Assembly (NCBI GenBank): GCA_046566095.1
Contig: JBKHXI010000205.1
Coordinates: 1 to 16,268 of the forward strand
Source: CAMPJU01 sp046566095
GTDB lineage: Bacteria > Pseudomonadota > Gammaproteobacteria > Xanthomonadales > Xanthomonadaceae
Length of the DNA stretch: 16,268 nt
Direction of reading: 5' to 3'
Under the pieces are notes generated by a model. That model did not search any database and was not told the origin of the DNA. It saw nothing but the letters and a program-made list of their open reading frames with translations. Of this stretch, positions 1 through 6,443 are shown piece after piece (within the stretch, counting starts at the first letter, position 1; each line of letters opens with the position of its first letter). Position numbers and translations under genes: made by a program.

Positions 1-171
1 GTGCATGCGGAGACGGCGCGGCGAGCGCGGATGCGCGATGTCCGCTAGCGTACACAGCCGCGACGCACACAAGCCTGAACGCAGGCGGTATCCGCCGGCC
101 GGCATCGGCCGCCGGACCGACGGCGCCCGCGACCCGGATGGAAGAAACCACCGAGCCGAAACGTAGTGTCC

Positions 172-693
172 ATGAACGCCTCCGGCCAAGACGACCAGGT
201 GCACCAGCAATTGCGCGAACTGTTGCCGCGCCTGCGGCGGTTCGCGCGCAGCCTCACCGGCCATCGCCAGGACGCCGACGACCTGGTGCAGACCGCGGTC
301 GAGCGCGCGCTGCTGCGCGCCGGCCAGTGGCGCGAGGAGCTCGGCAGCCTGGAGGCCTGGCTGTTCGGGATCGTGCGCAACGCCTGGCTGGACGAGTTGC
401 GCGCGCGCCAGCGGCGGCTGCGGATCTTCGCGCCGGAGCGGGAGGCCGAACAGGTGGGCCAGTCGCCGCTGGAAGGACAACTGGAGCTGATGGCGGTGCA
501 GGCGGCGATGGACCGCCTTCCGGAGGAGCAGCGCATGGCGGTCGCGCTGGTGCTGGTGGAGGGCCTGTCCTACCGCGAGGCCGCCTGGGTGATGGAAGTG
601 CCCGTGGGAACCCTCACCAGCCGCCTGGCGCGCGGCCGCGAGGCCTTGCAACGCATGCTTGGAGAAGGCGCAAGTGAACCCCCCGACCGATGA
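172..693 (+). CDS. ECF-type RNA polymerase sigma factor
   Basis: A 173-residue sigma-70 family protein with only regions 2 and 4, the ECF layout. Region 2 spans about residues 12-80: it holds DADDLVQ (34-40), where the core polymerase interaction and -10 recognition helices lie, and LEAWLFGIVRNAWLDELR (60-77). Region 4 spans about 106-163, with the RLPEEQR entry (115-121) and the helix-turn-helix LSYREAAWVMEVPVGTLTSR (132-151). It should direct polymerase to a small regulon, held in check by the product of the next gene, which starts inside this one. I chose the ATG at 172; an in-frame GTG at 166 is equally possible, and neither has a good ribosome site. No autoregulatory promoter could be recognised in the 171 bases upstream. 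The family call is firm; the ECF subgroup is not assigned. Confidence 0.93.
   Translation: MNASGQDDQVHQQLRELLPRLRRFARSLTGHRQDADDLVQTAVERALLRAGQWREELGSLEAWLFGIVRNAWLDELRARQRRLRIFAPEREAEQVGQSPLEGQLELMAVQAAMDRLPEEQRMAVALVLVEGLSYREAAWVMEVPVGTLTSRLARGREALQRMLGEGASEPPDR
661..676 (+). promoter_or_regulatory. Ribosome binding site fixing the anti-sigma GTG start
   Basis: GGAGAAGG at 661-668 lies 9 bases (GGAG to codon) before GTG at 674, inside the end of the sigma gene. It favours GTG 674 over the in-frame TTG at 659 and over the later ATG of the same frame. Confidence 0.7.
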
Positions 694-1426
694 AACGATC
701 ATGGCTTACGTCGACGGCGAGCTCGACGCGGAGGCGGCGGCCGCGGTCGAACGCGCGCTGCGCGCGGACCCGACGGTCGCCGACGCGATCACGCGCGCGC
801 GCGCGCTGCGCGAACGCCTGCGCCACGCCTACGACCCGGTCCTGGACGAAGCGCTGCCCCAGCGCCTGCAGGCGCTCGCCGGGCCGCCGCAGGCGCGGCC
901 GCGGTCGGGCCCGGCGCCCGCTGCCGCCCGGCGCGGCCGCCGTCCGCGCCGGGCGGCCGGCGGCTGGCGCGGGCGGCACTGGGCCGCCATGGCCGCCTGC
1001 CTGTTGCTGGGCCTGCTGCTGGCGCCGCGGCTGCAGCAGGCGCTGGCGCCGGCGCAGCTGCAGGCCACGGCGGACGGGCTGGTCGCCGGCGGCCGCCTGG
1101 CCGATGCCCTGGAGACGGGGCTGGCGGCCGACGCCGCCGACGGCGACCGGATCCGGCTCGGGCTGAGCTTCCGCGGCGGCGACGGCCGCTACTGCCGCAG
1201 TTTCGTGCTCGCCGACCGATCCCTCGCCGGCCTGGCCTGCCGCGCCACGGACGGGAACTGGCGGGTCGCGGCGGTCGCCGAGGCCGCGCCGGCAGGCGGC
1301 GAACTGCGGCTGGCCGCGTCCGCGCTGCCGCCGGCGCTGCTGGCGGAGATCGATGCGCGCCTGCAGGAGGTCGATCCGCTGGATGCGGCCGGCGAGCGCG
1401 CGGCGCGCGACGCGGGCTGGGAGTGA
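674..1426 (+). CDS. Putative single-pass anti-sigma factor
   Basis: A 250-residue protein whose gene overlaps the sigma gene by 20 bases, a normal arrangement for a sigma/anti-sigma pair. The N-terminus (ETIMAYVDGELDAEAAAAVE, about 7-26) resembles the cytoplasmic sigma-binding domain of proteobacterial anti-sigma factors. No HxxxCxxC zinc motif is present, so it is not a ZAS-type protein. A basic, proline- and arginine-rich linker (about 72-102) leads to one hydrophobic segment (about 103-118, WAAMAACLLLGLLLAP). A roughly 130-residue domain with two cysteines, presumably periplasmic, follows. The expected role is to hold the sigma factor at the inner membrane until a signal is sensed outside. 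Function rests mainly on position and architecture. Confidence 0.8.
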   Translation: MNPPTDETIMAYVDGELDAEAAAAVERALRADPTVADAITRARALRERLRHAYDPVLDEALPQRLQALAGPPQARPRSGPAPAAARRGRRPRRAAGGWRGRHWAAMAACLLLGLLLAPRLQQALAPAQLQATADGLVAGGRLADALETGLAADAADGDRIRLGLSFRGGDGRYCRSFVLADRSLAGLACRATDGNWRVAAVAEAAPAGGELRLAASALPPALLAEIDARLQEVDPLDAAGERAARDAGWE

Positions 1427-1434
1427 GCCGGCCG

Positions 1435-1458
1435 CGACGGCGCCCTCCGGCGCCGTCG
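1435..1458. terminator. Hairpin between convergent genes, terminator-like
   Basis: A perfect 10-base-pair stem (1435-1444 with 1449-1458, loop CTCC) begins 8 bases after the anti-sigma stop. It lies between the convergent anti-sigma and peptidase genes and could serve both directions. No T-run follows on either strand, so intrinsic termination is uncertain. Just after it, at 1462-1479, CCTGGG is repeated three times in tandem. Confidence 0.4.
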
Positions 1459-1526
1459 TCGCCTGGGCCTGGGCCTGGGCCCCGGGCCCGGCCCGGCGCG
1501 GCAGGAACCGCAGCCGGGCCCCGCGC

Positions 1527-3626
1527 TCAGTTCGCGCCGTCGTCGTCCGCGGCAGCCTGGCCGTCGCGTCCGCCACCGGCGGGCTTGGCGGCCGGCGCCG
1601 GCGCGTTCCGCTGCGCCGGCCCGGCCGGGGACGCGGAGGCGGACCGGTTCGCGGGCGTCGCCGTCGCGTCCGCGCCGCCGGCCTGCCAGCCGCAGGTCCG
1701 GCCGGCGTTCTGCTCGGTCAGCCACTGCTGCAGCGGAGCGAAGTACTCCAGCACGGCCGCGGCGTCCATGCGCTCGCCGCCGGTCAGCTCCTTGAGCGTG
1801 GCCTGCCAGGGCTGGCTGGCGCCCTTTTCCAGCATCGCAGCGAAGCGTTTGCCCGCTTCCTGGTTGCCGGCGAAGGTGCATTCGTACAGCGGCCCGGTGT
1901 GGCCGGCGGCCTCGCACAGCGACTTGTACATCTGGAACTGCAGCACGTGCGACAGGAAGTAGCGCATGTAGGGCGTGTTGCCCGGGATGTGGTACTTCGC
2001 GCCCGGGTCGAAGAACTCCTCGCCGCGGGCCTGCACCGGGGCCACGCCCTGGTAGCGGGCCTTCAGGTCCCACCACGCCTTGTTGTAGCTGTCGGGCGCG
2101 ATCGAGCCGTCGAACACGCCCCAGCGCCACTGGTCGATCAGCAGCCCGAACGGCAGGAACGCGACCTTGGCCAGGGCCATGCGCATCTGCGCATTGATCA
2201 GCGCCTCGTTGCTCTGCTGCGGCTCGTCGACCAGGCCGATCGACTGCAGGTAGGCCGGCGTCATGGCCAGCACGATGGTGTCGCCGATCGCCTCGTGGAA
2301 GCCGTCGTGGGCGCCGGCCTGGAAGATCGGCGGCTGGTCCTTGTAGGCCAGGTAGTAGTAGACGTGGCCGAGCTCGTGGTAGATGGTGGTGAAGTCCTCC
2401 TCGTTGGGCTTGATGCACATCTTGGTGCGCACGTCCTTGCCCTCCGTGTCCATCGGCCAGGCGCTGGCGTGGCAGACCACGTCGCGGTCGCGCGGCTTGA
2501 TGAACTGGGTCTTTTCCCAGTAGCTGTCCGGCAGTTTCGGCATGCCGAGATTGACGTAGAACTCCTCGGCGCGCCGGGTCATCTCCTTGGCGGTCTGCAG
2601 CTGCGCGGCGCGCTCGGCCTCGACGATCTGCTGCGGCGTCGGCCTGGGGAACTTCGCCAGCTGCGCGGCATAGTTGCGCTGCGCCTGCGCCTCCAGCGCC
2701 GCGGTGATGTCCAGGCTGCCGGCGCCCTCGTAGGGCTGCAGGATGTCCCACAGGTTGCCCCAGTCCTGCTGCCACATGTTGCCCATCAGGTGCGCCGGCA
2801 GCAGGCCGCCGGCGACGCTGCCGCGGCCCGGGTACTGCGCTTCCAGCTTGGCACGCGTGTAGCAGTGCAGCTGCTCGTAGAGCGGCTTGACCTGGCCCCA
2901 GAGGCGGTCGCTCTCGGCGCGGATCTCGGCCGGGCTCATGTCGTAGCCCGAGCGCCACATCTCGCCGGCGTCGGCGAAGCCCATTTCCTTGGAGCCCTCG
3001 TTCACCAGTTCGACGAAGCGCTGGTAGTCCTGCCGCATCGGCGGGGCGATGCTGTGCCAGCCGGTCCAGGCGTCGAGCTGCTCGTCGTAGTCGCGGCTGC
3101 TGCGCAGCACGTCCTCCAGGTCGCCCAGCTGCCGGCACTCGCGCGCCTCGCCCTCGCCCTTGCAGTACTCGCCGGAGCCGTAGGCGCCCTCGAGTTTCGT
3201 GGCGATCCGGGTCAGCTCGGCCAGCTTCTGCGGGTCCTTCGGCGCCGGCATGGCGGTGCTGAGCTTGAGCAGGGTGATGGCGCGCGCGGTCTGCGGCGAC
3301 ATGTCCTGGCCCTCGAAGCGCCGGGCCTGCTCGATCCAGGCGTTGAGCTGGGTCAGCCAGCGCTCGTTGGCCTTGGCCGCCAGCGCCTGGGTGTCGTCGC
3401 TGATGTGGGTGGCCGACATCCACTGCGCGGCGCTGAGCTCTGCGTACAGCTCCTTGAACTCCTCGTTGATCCGGGCGACGAACTGGTCGGCGGTCTCGTC
3501 GGCGGGGGGCGTGCGCACGGACGCGCCGGTGGCGGGGGTTTCGCTGGGCGTCGGGCTGCGTTCGCAGGCGCTCAGGGCGAGGCCGGCGGCGACGGCGAGC
3601 GCGAGCAGGGCATGGCGTGGCTTCAC
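1527..3626 (-). CDS. M2-family peptidyl dipeptidase (bacterial ACE-like), lipoprotein
   Basis: A 699-residue zinc metallopeptidase of the angiotensin-converting enzyme family, which removes C-terminal dipeptides from oligopeptides. The zinc site is HELGH (417-421) with Glu445 in HEAIGD 24 residues on, the spacing seen in human ACE. The block KYHIPGNTPYMRYF (544-557) carries counterparts of the human Lys511, His513, Tyr520, Arg522 and Tyr523 that bind substrate carboxylate, the transition state and chloride. The N-terminus is a lipoprotein signal (LSAC, Cys21) with Glu at +2, consistent with outer-membrane anchoring and a periplasmic enzyme. The start is a GTG preceded by GAGG at 3634-3637. 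The last 50 or so residues are an Ala/Pro/Gly-rich tail with no counterpart in the catalytic domain. Likely role: periplasmic peptide use; there is no partner gene beside it. Confidence 0.95.
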   Translation of the reverse strand: MKPRHALLALAVAAGLALSACERSPTPSETPATGASVRTPPADETADQFVARINEEFKELYAELSAAQWMSATHISDDTQALAAKANERWLTQLNAWIEQARRFEGQDMSPQTARAITLLKLSTAMPAPKDPQKLAELTRIATKLEGAYGSGEYCKGEGEARECRQLGDLEDVLRSSRDYDEQLDAWTGWHSIAPPMRQDYQRFVELVNEGSKEMGFADAGEMWRSGYDMSPAEIRAESDRLWGQVKPLYEQLHCYTRAKLEAQYPGRGSVAGGLLPAHLMGNMWQQDWGNLWDILQPYEGAGSLDITAALEAQAQRNYAAQLAKFPRPTPQQIVEAERAAQLQTAKEMTRRAEEFYVNLGMPKLPDSYWEKTQFIKPRDRDVVCHASAWPMDTEGKDVRTKMCIKPNEEDFTTIYHELGHVYYYLAYKDQPPIFQAGAHDGFHEAIGDTIVLAMTPAYLQSIGLVDEPQQSNEALINAQMRMALAKVAFLPFGLLIDQWRWGVFDGSIAPDSYNKAWWDLKARYQGVAPVQARGEEFFDPGAKYHIPGNTPYMRYFLSHVLQFQMYKSLCEAAGHTGPLYECTFAGNQEAGKRFAAMLEKGASQPWQATLKELTGGERMDAAAVLEYFAPLQQWLTEQNAGRTCGWQAGGADATATPANRSASASPAGPAQRNAPAPAAKPAGGGRDGQAAADDDGAN

Positions 3627-3838
3627 GGGAAATCCTCGGTCGGGCGCCGGGGCGGCGCGTTCGGTGCGAGCGGGCAGGCTAGTGCGCCGCAGGGGTCATC
3701 GCAAGGTCGCGCGCCGGCGGGCGGCGCGTGGGGGCGTGGGCGCCGCGAATGCGGCGATCCGGCGACGCAGGCCATCGCCCCGGGCGCCCGCCGGGCGTTG
3801 GTCCGGGCCACTGTTTCGCGCCCGGCGTCGGCTCGGCG

Positions 3839-4360
3839 TCAAGACCGGGTGGCAGCGCGGCGCGGCCGGTCCGCGTGCGGGCCCATGGGGGGCAGGCGCA
3901 GGCGCCGCCGGGCGTCGACCAGGCCGCGGGCCTGCAGCCAGGCCCAGGCTTCGTCGGCGTCGCGCTCGACATAGGCCGCGGCCGAGCCGAGGCGGAAGCT
4001 GTAGCCCCAGGCGTCCATGTCGGCGAGGATCCGCGCCGCGCCGACGCCGGGCAGGGCGTCGCCGAGCAGGACCTGCAGCACGCAGGCGGCGTCCTCCTCC
4101 TCGACCGAGTCGGTGGCGTCGGTGTGCACGCGCGCGCGCCGCTCCGGCGGCAGCACGATCAGGTGCGCGGCCTCGTGCAGCAGCGAATGCAGCGGGGTGT
4201 CGGCGCGGGCGTGGACCGTGGCGCCGACCAGCCCGGCCTCGGGGGCGCCCCAGTAGCTGCCGGGAATCGGGGCGCCGTCGGCGACCCGCGCCAGGTGCAG
4301 GCCGAACCGGGCCAGCAGCGCGGCCGGGGCGTCGAAGCCGGTGTCTGCGAGCGTCAGCAT
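3839..4360 (-). CDS. Uncharacterised 173-residue protein with an HExxH motif
   Basis: I do not recognise the family. From the ATG at 4360 it reads 173 residues. The clearest element is LHSLLHEAAHLIVLP (58-72), whose HEAAH (62-66) matches the HExxH zinc-binding and catalytic pattern of metallopeptidases in a hydrophobic helix. An acidic run, EEED at 87-90, lies 21-24 residues later, where a gluzincin third ligand could sit. No signal peptide or membrane segment is seen, so it is probably cytoplasmic. The C-terminus (145-173) is Arg/Pro-rich. The gene follows minE on the same strand with a REP doublet between, and its ATG lacks a ribosome site but has TACGGT (4368-4373) 7 bases upstream. A longer in-frame start at 4411 would run through the REP and is unlikely. 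Metalloprotease activity is inferred from the motif only. Confidence 0.75.
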   Translation of the reverse strand: MLTLADTGFDAPAALLARFGLHLARVADGAPIPGSYWGAPEAGLVGATVHARADTPLHSLLHEAAHLIVLPPERRARVHTDATDSVEEEDAACVLQVLLGDALPGVGAARILADMDAWGYSFRLGSAAAYVERDADEAWAWLQARGLVDARRRLRLPPMGPHADRPRRAATRS

Positions 4361-4368
4361 CGGTCGTA

Positions 4369-4451
4369 CCGTAGGTGCGCCCCTTGGGCGCGATCCCCGC
4401 GCTCCGCGCAATGGCGAGGAAAGCGATCGCGGGCAAGGCCCGCTCCTACGG
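4369..4451. repeat. GTAG-type REP doublet (inverted pair)
   Basis: Two REP-like units face each other: GTAGGTGCGCCCCTTGGGCG begins the first (4371-4395). On the other strand GTAGGAGCGGGCCTTGCCCG begins the second (4425-4449). Each starts with GTAG, contains its own small stem and ends in GCGATC. The outer arms CCGTAGG (4369-4375) and CCTACGG (4445-4451) and the inner arms GCGATC/GATCGC pair perfectly, so the whole element can fold as one long imperfect hairpin. It begins 9 bases after the minE stop. Such GTAG repeats are known in Stenotrophomonas and related genera and are usually moved by RAYT transposases; none is encoded in this window. Confidence 0.88.
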
Positions 4452-4459
4452 ACCTGGCA

Positions 4460-4741
4460 TCAGCCGCTGGCGGCGGCGCGGGCCTCGGCCTCGGCCCGGT
4501 CGGGCAGGGCGACCGAGATGTCGAGCACGTCGTGCTCGCCGTCCTTGACCAGGTCGACCTTGACCGCGTCGGCGTCCACGCTCACGTACTTGCGAATCAC
4601 CTCCAGCAGCTCGCGGCGCAGCAGCGGCAGGTAGTCCGGGCCGCCGTGCGCGCTGCGCTCCTGGGCGATGATGATCCGCAGCCGGTCCTTGGCGATCGAG
4701 GCGGTGTTCTTCTTGGCTTTCAGGAAATCGAACAGGCCCAT
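4460..4741 (-). CDS. minE: Cell division topological specificity factor MinE
   Basis: A 93-residue protein with the typical MinE start MGLFDFLKAKKNTASIAKDR. The first few residues form the membrane-binding amphipathic segment, and about 12-32 (including RLRIIIAQER, 20-29) is the MinD-contacting anti-MinCD region. The rest (about 35-85, YLPLLRRELLEVIRKYVSVD and following) is the dimerising topological-specificity domain. MinE stimulates the MinD ATPase and drives its pole-to-pole movement so that division is permitted only at midcell. The length is usual for the family. It follows minD with only 3 bases between TGA and ATG, so the two are surely cotranscribed. The C-terminal end is Ala-rich and not conserved in kind. 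Confidence 0.98.
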   Translation of the reverse strand: MGLFDFLKAKKNTASIAKDRLRIIIAQERSAHGGPDYLPLLRRELLEVIRKYVSVDADAVKVDLVKDGEHDVLDISVALPDRAEAEARAAASG

Positions 4742-4744
4742 GCC

Positions 4745-5554
4745 TCAACCCCCGAACATCTTGCTGAAGAAACCCTTCTTCTCCAGCTGGGTGAACCGCA
4801 TCGGCCGCTCCTCGCCCATCAGCCGCGCGACCGCGTCGTCGTAGGCCTGGCCGGCGCTGGACTCCATGTCCAGGATCACCGGCTCGCCCTTGTTGGAGGC
4901 GTTGAGGACGTCGGTCGACTCCGGGATCACGCCGACCGTCTTCAGGCCCAGCACTTCCTCCACGTCGCCGACCGAGAGCATCTCGCCGTTGGCCACGCGC
5001 TGCGGGCTGTAGCGGGTCAGCAGCAGGTGCTCGCGCACCCGCTCGCCGTTCTCCGCGCGCCGGGTCTTGGAGGCGAGCAGGCCGAGGATCCGGTCGGAGT
5101 CGCGCACCGAGGAGACCTCGGGATTGACCACGACCACCGCCTGGTCGGCGAAGTACATCGCCAGGAACGCGCCCTTCTCGATGCCCGCCGGCGAGTCGCA
5201 GACGATGTAGTCGAAGCCGTCCGCGGCTAGGTCGTCGAGCACCTTCTGCACGCCCTCCTTGGTCAGTGCGTCCTTGTCGCGGGTCTGCGAGGCGGCCAGC
5301 ACGTGCAGGTTGTCGAAGCGCTTGTCCTTGATCAGCGACTGCTTGAGCGTGGACTCGCCCTGGATGACGTTGACGAAGTCGTACACCACCCGCCGCTCGC
5401 AGCCCATGATCAGGTCCAGGTTGCGCAGGCCGACGTCGAAATCGATGACCGCGACCTTCTTGCCGCGTCGCGCGAGCCCGCAGGCGATGCTGGCGCTGGT
5501 GGTGGTCTTGCCGACCCCGCCCTTGCCCGAGGTGACGACGATGATTTCGGCCAA
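4745..5554 (-). CDS. minD: Septum site-determining ATPase MinD
   Basis: A 269-residue ParA/MinD ATPase, the usual family length. The deviant Walker A motif is GKGGVGKTT (10-18), with the signature Lys11 and Lys16; Asp40 lies in VIDFDVGLRNLD and Asp120 in VCDSPAGIEKG. The C-terminal RFTQLEKKGFFSKMFGG (253-269) is the amphipathic membrane-targeting helix. With ATP, MinD dimerises on the inner membrane and recruits MinC; MinE releases it. I start it at the TTG at 5554: it gives the canonical AEIIVVTSGKGG opening and has GGAGG 8 bases upstream. An in-frame ATG at 5623 would add 23 residues unlike any MinD. It lies third in the GNAT-minC-minD-minE order. Confidence 0.98.
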   Translation of the reverse strand: MAEIIVVTSGKGGVGKTTTSASIACGLARRGKKVAVIDFDVGLRNLDLIMGCERRVVYDFVNVIQGESTLKQSLIKDKRFDNLHVLAASQTRDKDALTKEGVQKVLDDLAADGFDYIVCDSPAGIEKGAFLAMYFADQAVVVVNPEVSSVRDSDRILGLLASKTRRAENGERVREHLLLTRYSPQRVANGEMLSVGDVEEVLGLKTVGVIPESTDVLNASNKGEPVILDMESSAGQAYDDAVARLMGEERPMRFTQLEKKGFFSKMFGG

Positions 5555-5567
5555 GTTCAGATCCTCC
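5555..5567 (-). promoter_or_regulatory. Ribosome binding site for the minD TTG start
   Basis: On the minus strand GGAGG (5563-5567) stands 8 bases before TTG 5554. This settles the minD start at a rare TTG rather than at the ATG further upstream. Confidence 0.85.
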
Positions 5568-5578
5568 GGAGGGTGATG

Positions 5579-5602
5579 GCGCGCCGCCGGCCGGCGGCGC
5601 GC
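5579..5602. promoter_or_regulatory. 24-base perfect palindrome in the minC-minD gap
   Basis: The stretch 5579-5602, centred on CCGGCCGG, is a perfect palindrome in the 121-base gap between minC and minD. It ends 11 bases before the minD ribosome site. In RNA it would form a very stable stem after loss of a few central pairs. It could attenuate, protect the minDE part of the message, or be a protein site; nothing in the sequence decides between these. Confidence 0.5.
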
Positions 5603-5675
5603 GCGGATTGCGGCAGGATGCACGATTCCGCGGCGGATTTCGCCGTTGCCGGGGCCGGGCCGGGGCGCGCGGCGC

Positions 5676-6443
5676 TCACTCGATCACCGCCAGCCGCAGC
5701 TGCCCGTCCTCCAGCCAGGCCTGCACCGGGCGCCCGCGCAGCTCCTTCGGGATGTCCTCGAGCACCTGGTAGTGGCCGGCGATCGCGACCAGCTCGGCAT
5801 GGAATTCGCGGCAGAAGATGCGCGCCTTCTCGTTGCCCTGGGCGCCGGCCAGCGCGCGCCCGCGCAGCGCGCCGTAGATGTGGATCGAACCGTCGGCGAT
5901 GACCTCGGCGCCGGCGCCGACGGTGGCCAGCACGGTCAGATCGCGGTTGTCGGCGTAGACCTGCTGGCCCGAGCGCACCGGCGCCAGCTGCATCAGGCCG
6001 GGTTCGCCGGCGGCGGGCGCGACAGGCGGCGCGGGGGGTGCCGGGGCGTCGCCCGCGGTGGCGGCGACCGGCGCGGGCGCCGGTGCCGGGTCGACGCCGT
6101 CGCGCTCGTACTGGGCGCGGAACTTGGCCAGCAGCGGCAGTCCCAGGGCCTCGGCCAGGGCCTGGTTCTCGCTGCTGCCGTAGGCCAGCGCTACCGGGAT
6201 CACCCCGGCCCCGCGCAGGGCCTCGATCAGCGCGCGCGCGCTGCCGGGGTCGGGAACGGCGGGCAGGGGGCTGAAGTCGACGATCACCGCCGCGCGCGCG
6301 AACAGCTTCGGCGCCCGCTGCACCCGCTCGCGCATCTCCTCGGCCAGGCGCGCGACGTCGAGCGTGCGCACCCGCAGGTTGGCGATGCCGACCTGGCCGA
6401 TCTTCAGCTCGCCGGCCTGCGCGTAGTCGACCGCGACCGGCAT
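5676..6443 (-). CDS. minC: Septum site-determining protein MinC
   Basis: A 255-residue FtsZ inhibitor. The N-terminal domain (about 10-112, from ELKIGQVGIANLRVRTLD) is the FtsZ-antagonising part. An Ala/Pro-rich linker runs from about 118 to 148. The C-terminal beta-helix domain (about 150-245) has VRSGQQVYADNRDLTVLATV and the ADGSIHIYGALRGRALAG block that dimerises and binds MinD and the septum. MinC prevents Z-ring assembly wherever MinD brings it. The ATG at 6443 shares its A with the TGA of the upstream acetyltransferase gene (TGATG), so minC translation is probably coupled to that gene; no ribosome site of its own is seen. Confidence 0.97.
   Translation of the reverse strand: MPVAVDYAQAGELKIGQVGIANLRVRTLDVARLAEEMRERVQRAPKLFARAAVIVDFSPLPAVPDPGSARALIEALRGAGVIPVALAYGSSENQALAEALGLPLLAKFRAQYERDGVDPAPAPAPVAATAGDAPAPPAPPVAPAAGEPGLMQLAPVRSGQQVYADNRDLTVLATVGAGAEVIADGSIHIYGALRGRALAGAQGNEKARIFCREFHAELVAIAGHYQVLEDIPKELRGRPVQAWLEDGQLRLAVIE

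Noticed and set aside
1..48. An open reading from base 1 to TAG at 46-48 that could be the tail of a gene entering from the left.
   Set aside because: Only 15 Arg/Ala-rich codons are visible, with nothing to separate a real tail from chance.
1462..1479. CCTGGG repeated three times in tandem after the anti-sigma hairpin.
   Set aside because: Too short and too close to background composition to call a functional repeat; recorded with the hairpin only.
1189..3423. Very long frames opposite or beside real genes (for example 1189-3423 minus, 1353-3974 plus, 8148-10565 minus, 14653-15966 minus).
   Set aside because: They are Ala/Gly/Arg-rich shadows produced by high GC; each overlaps genes with recognisable domains in another frame.
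3623..3811. A 62-codon minus-strand frame whose TGA overlaps the peptidase GTG as GTGA.
   Set aside because: Its product is an Ala/Pro/Arg-rich shadow with no ribosome site; the peptidase has its own GAGG, and a GTG followed by A makes this overlap cheap by chance.
4745..5623. A longer minD beginning at the ATG at 5623.
   Set aside because: The extra 23 residues are Arg/Pro/His-rich and unlike MinD, they run through the palindrome, and GGAGG precisely serves the TTG at 5554.
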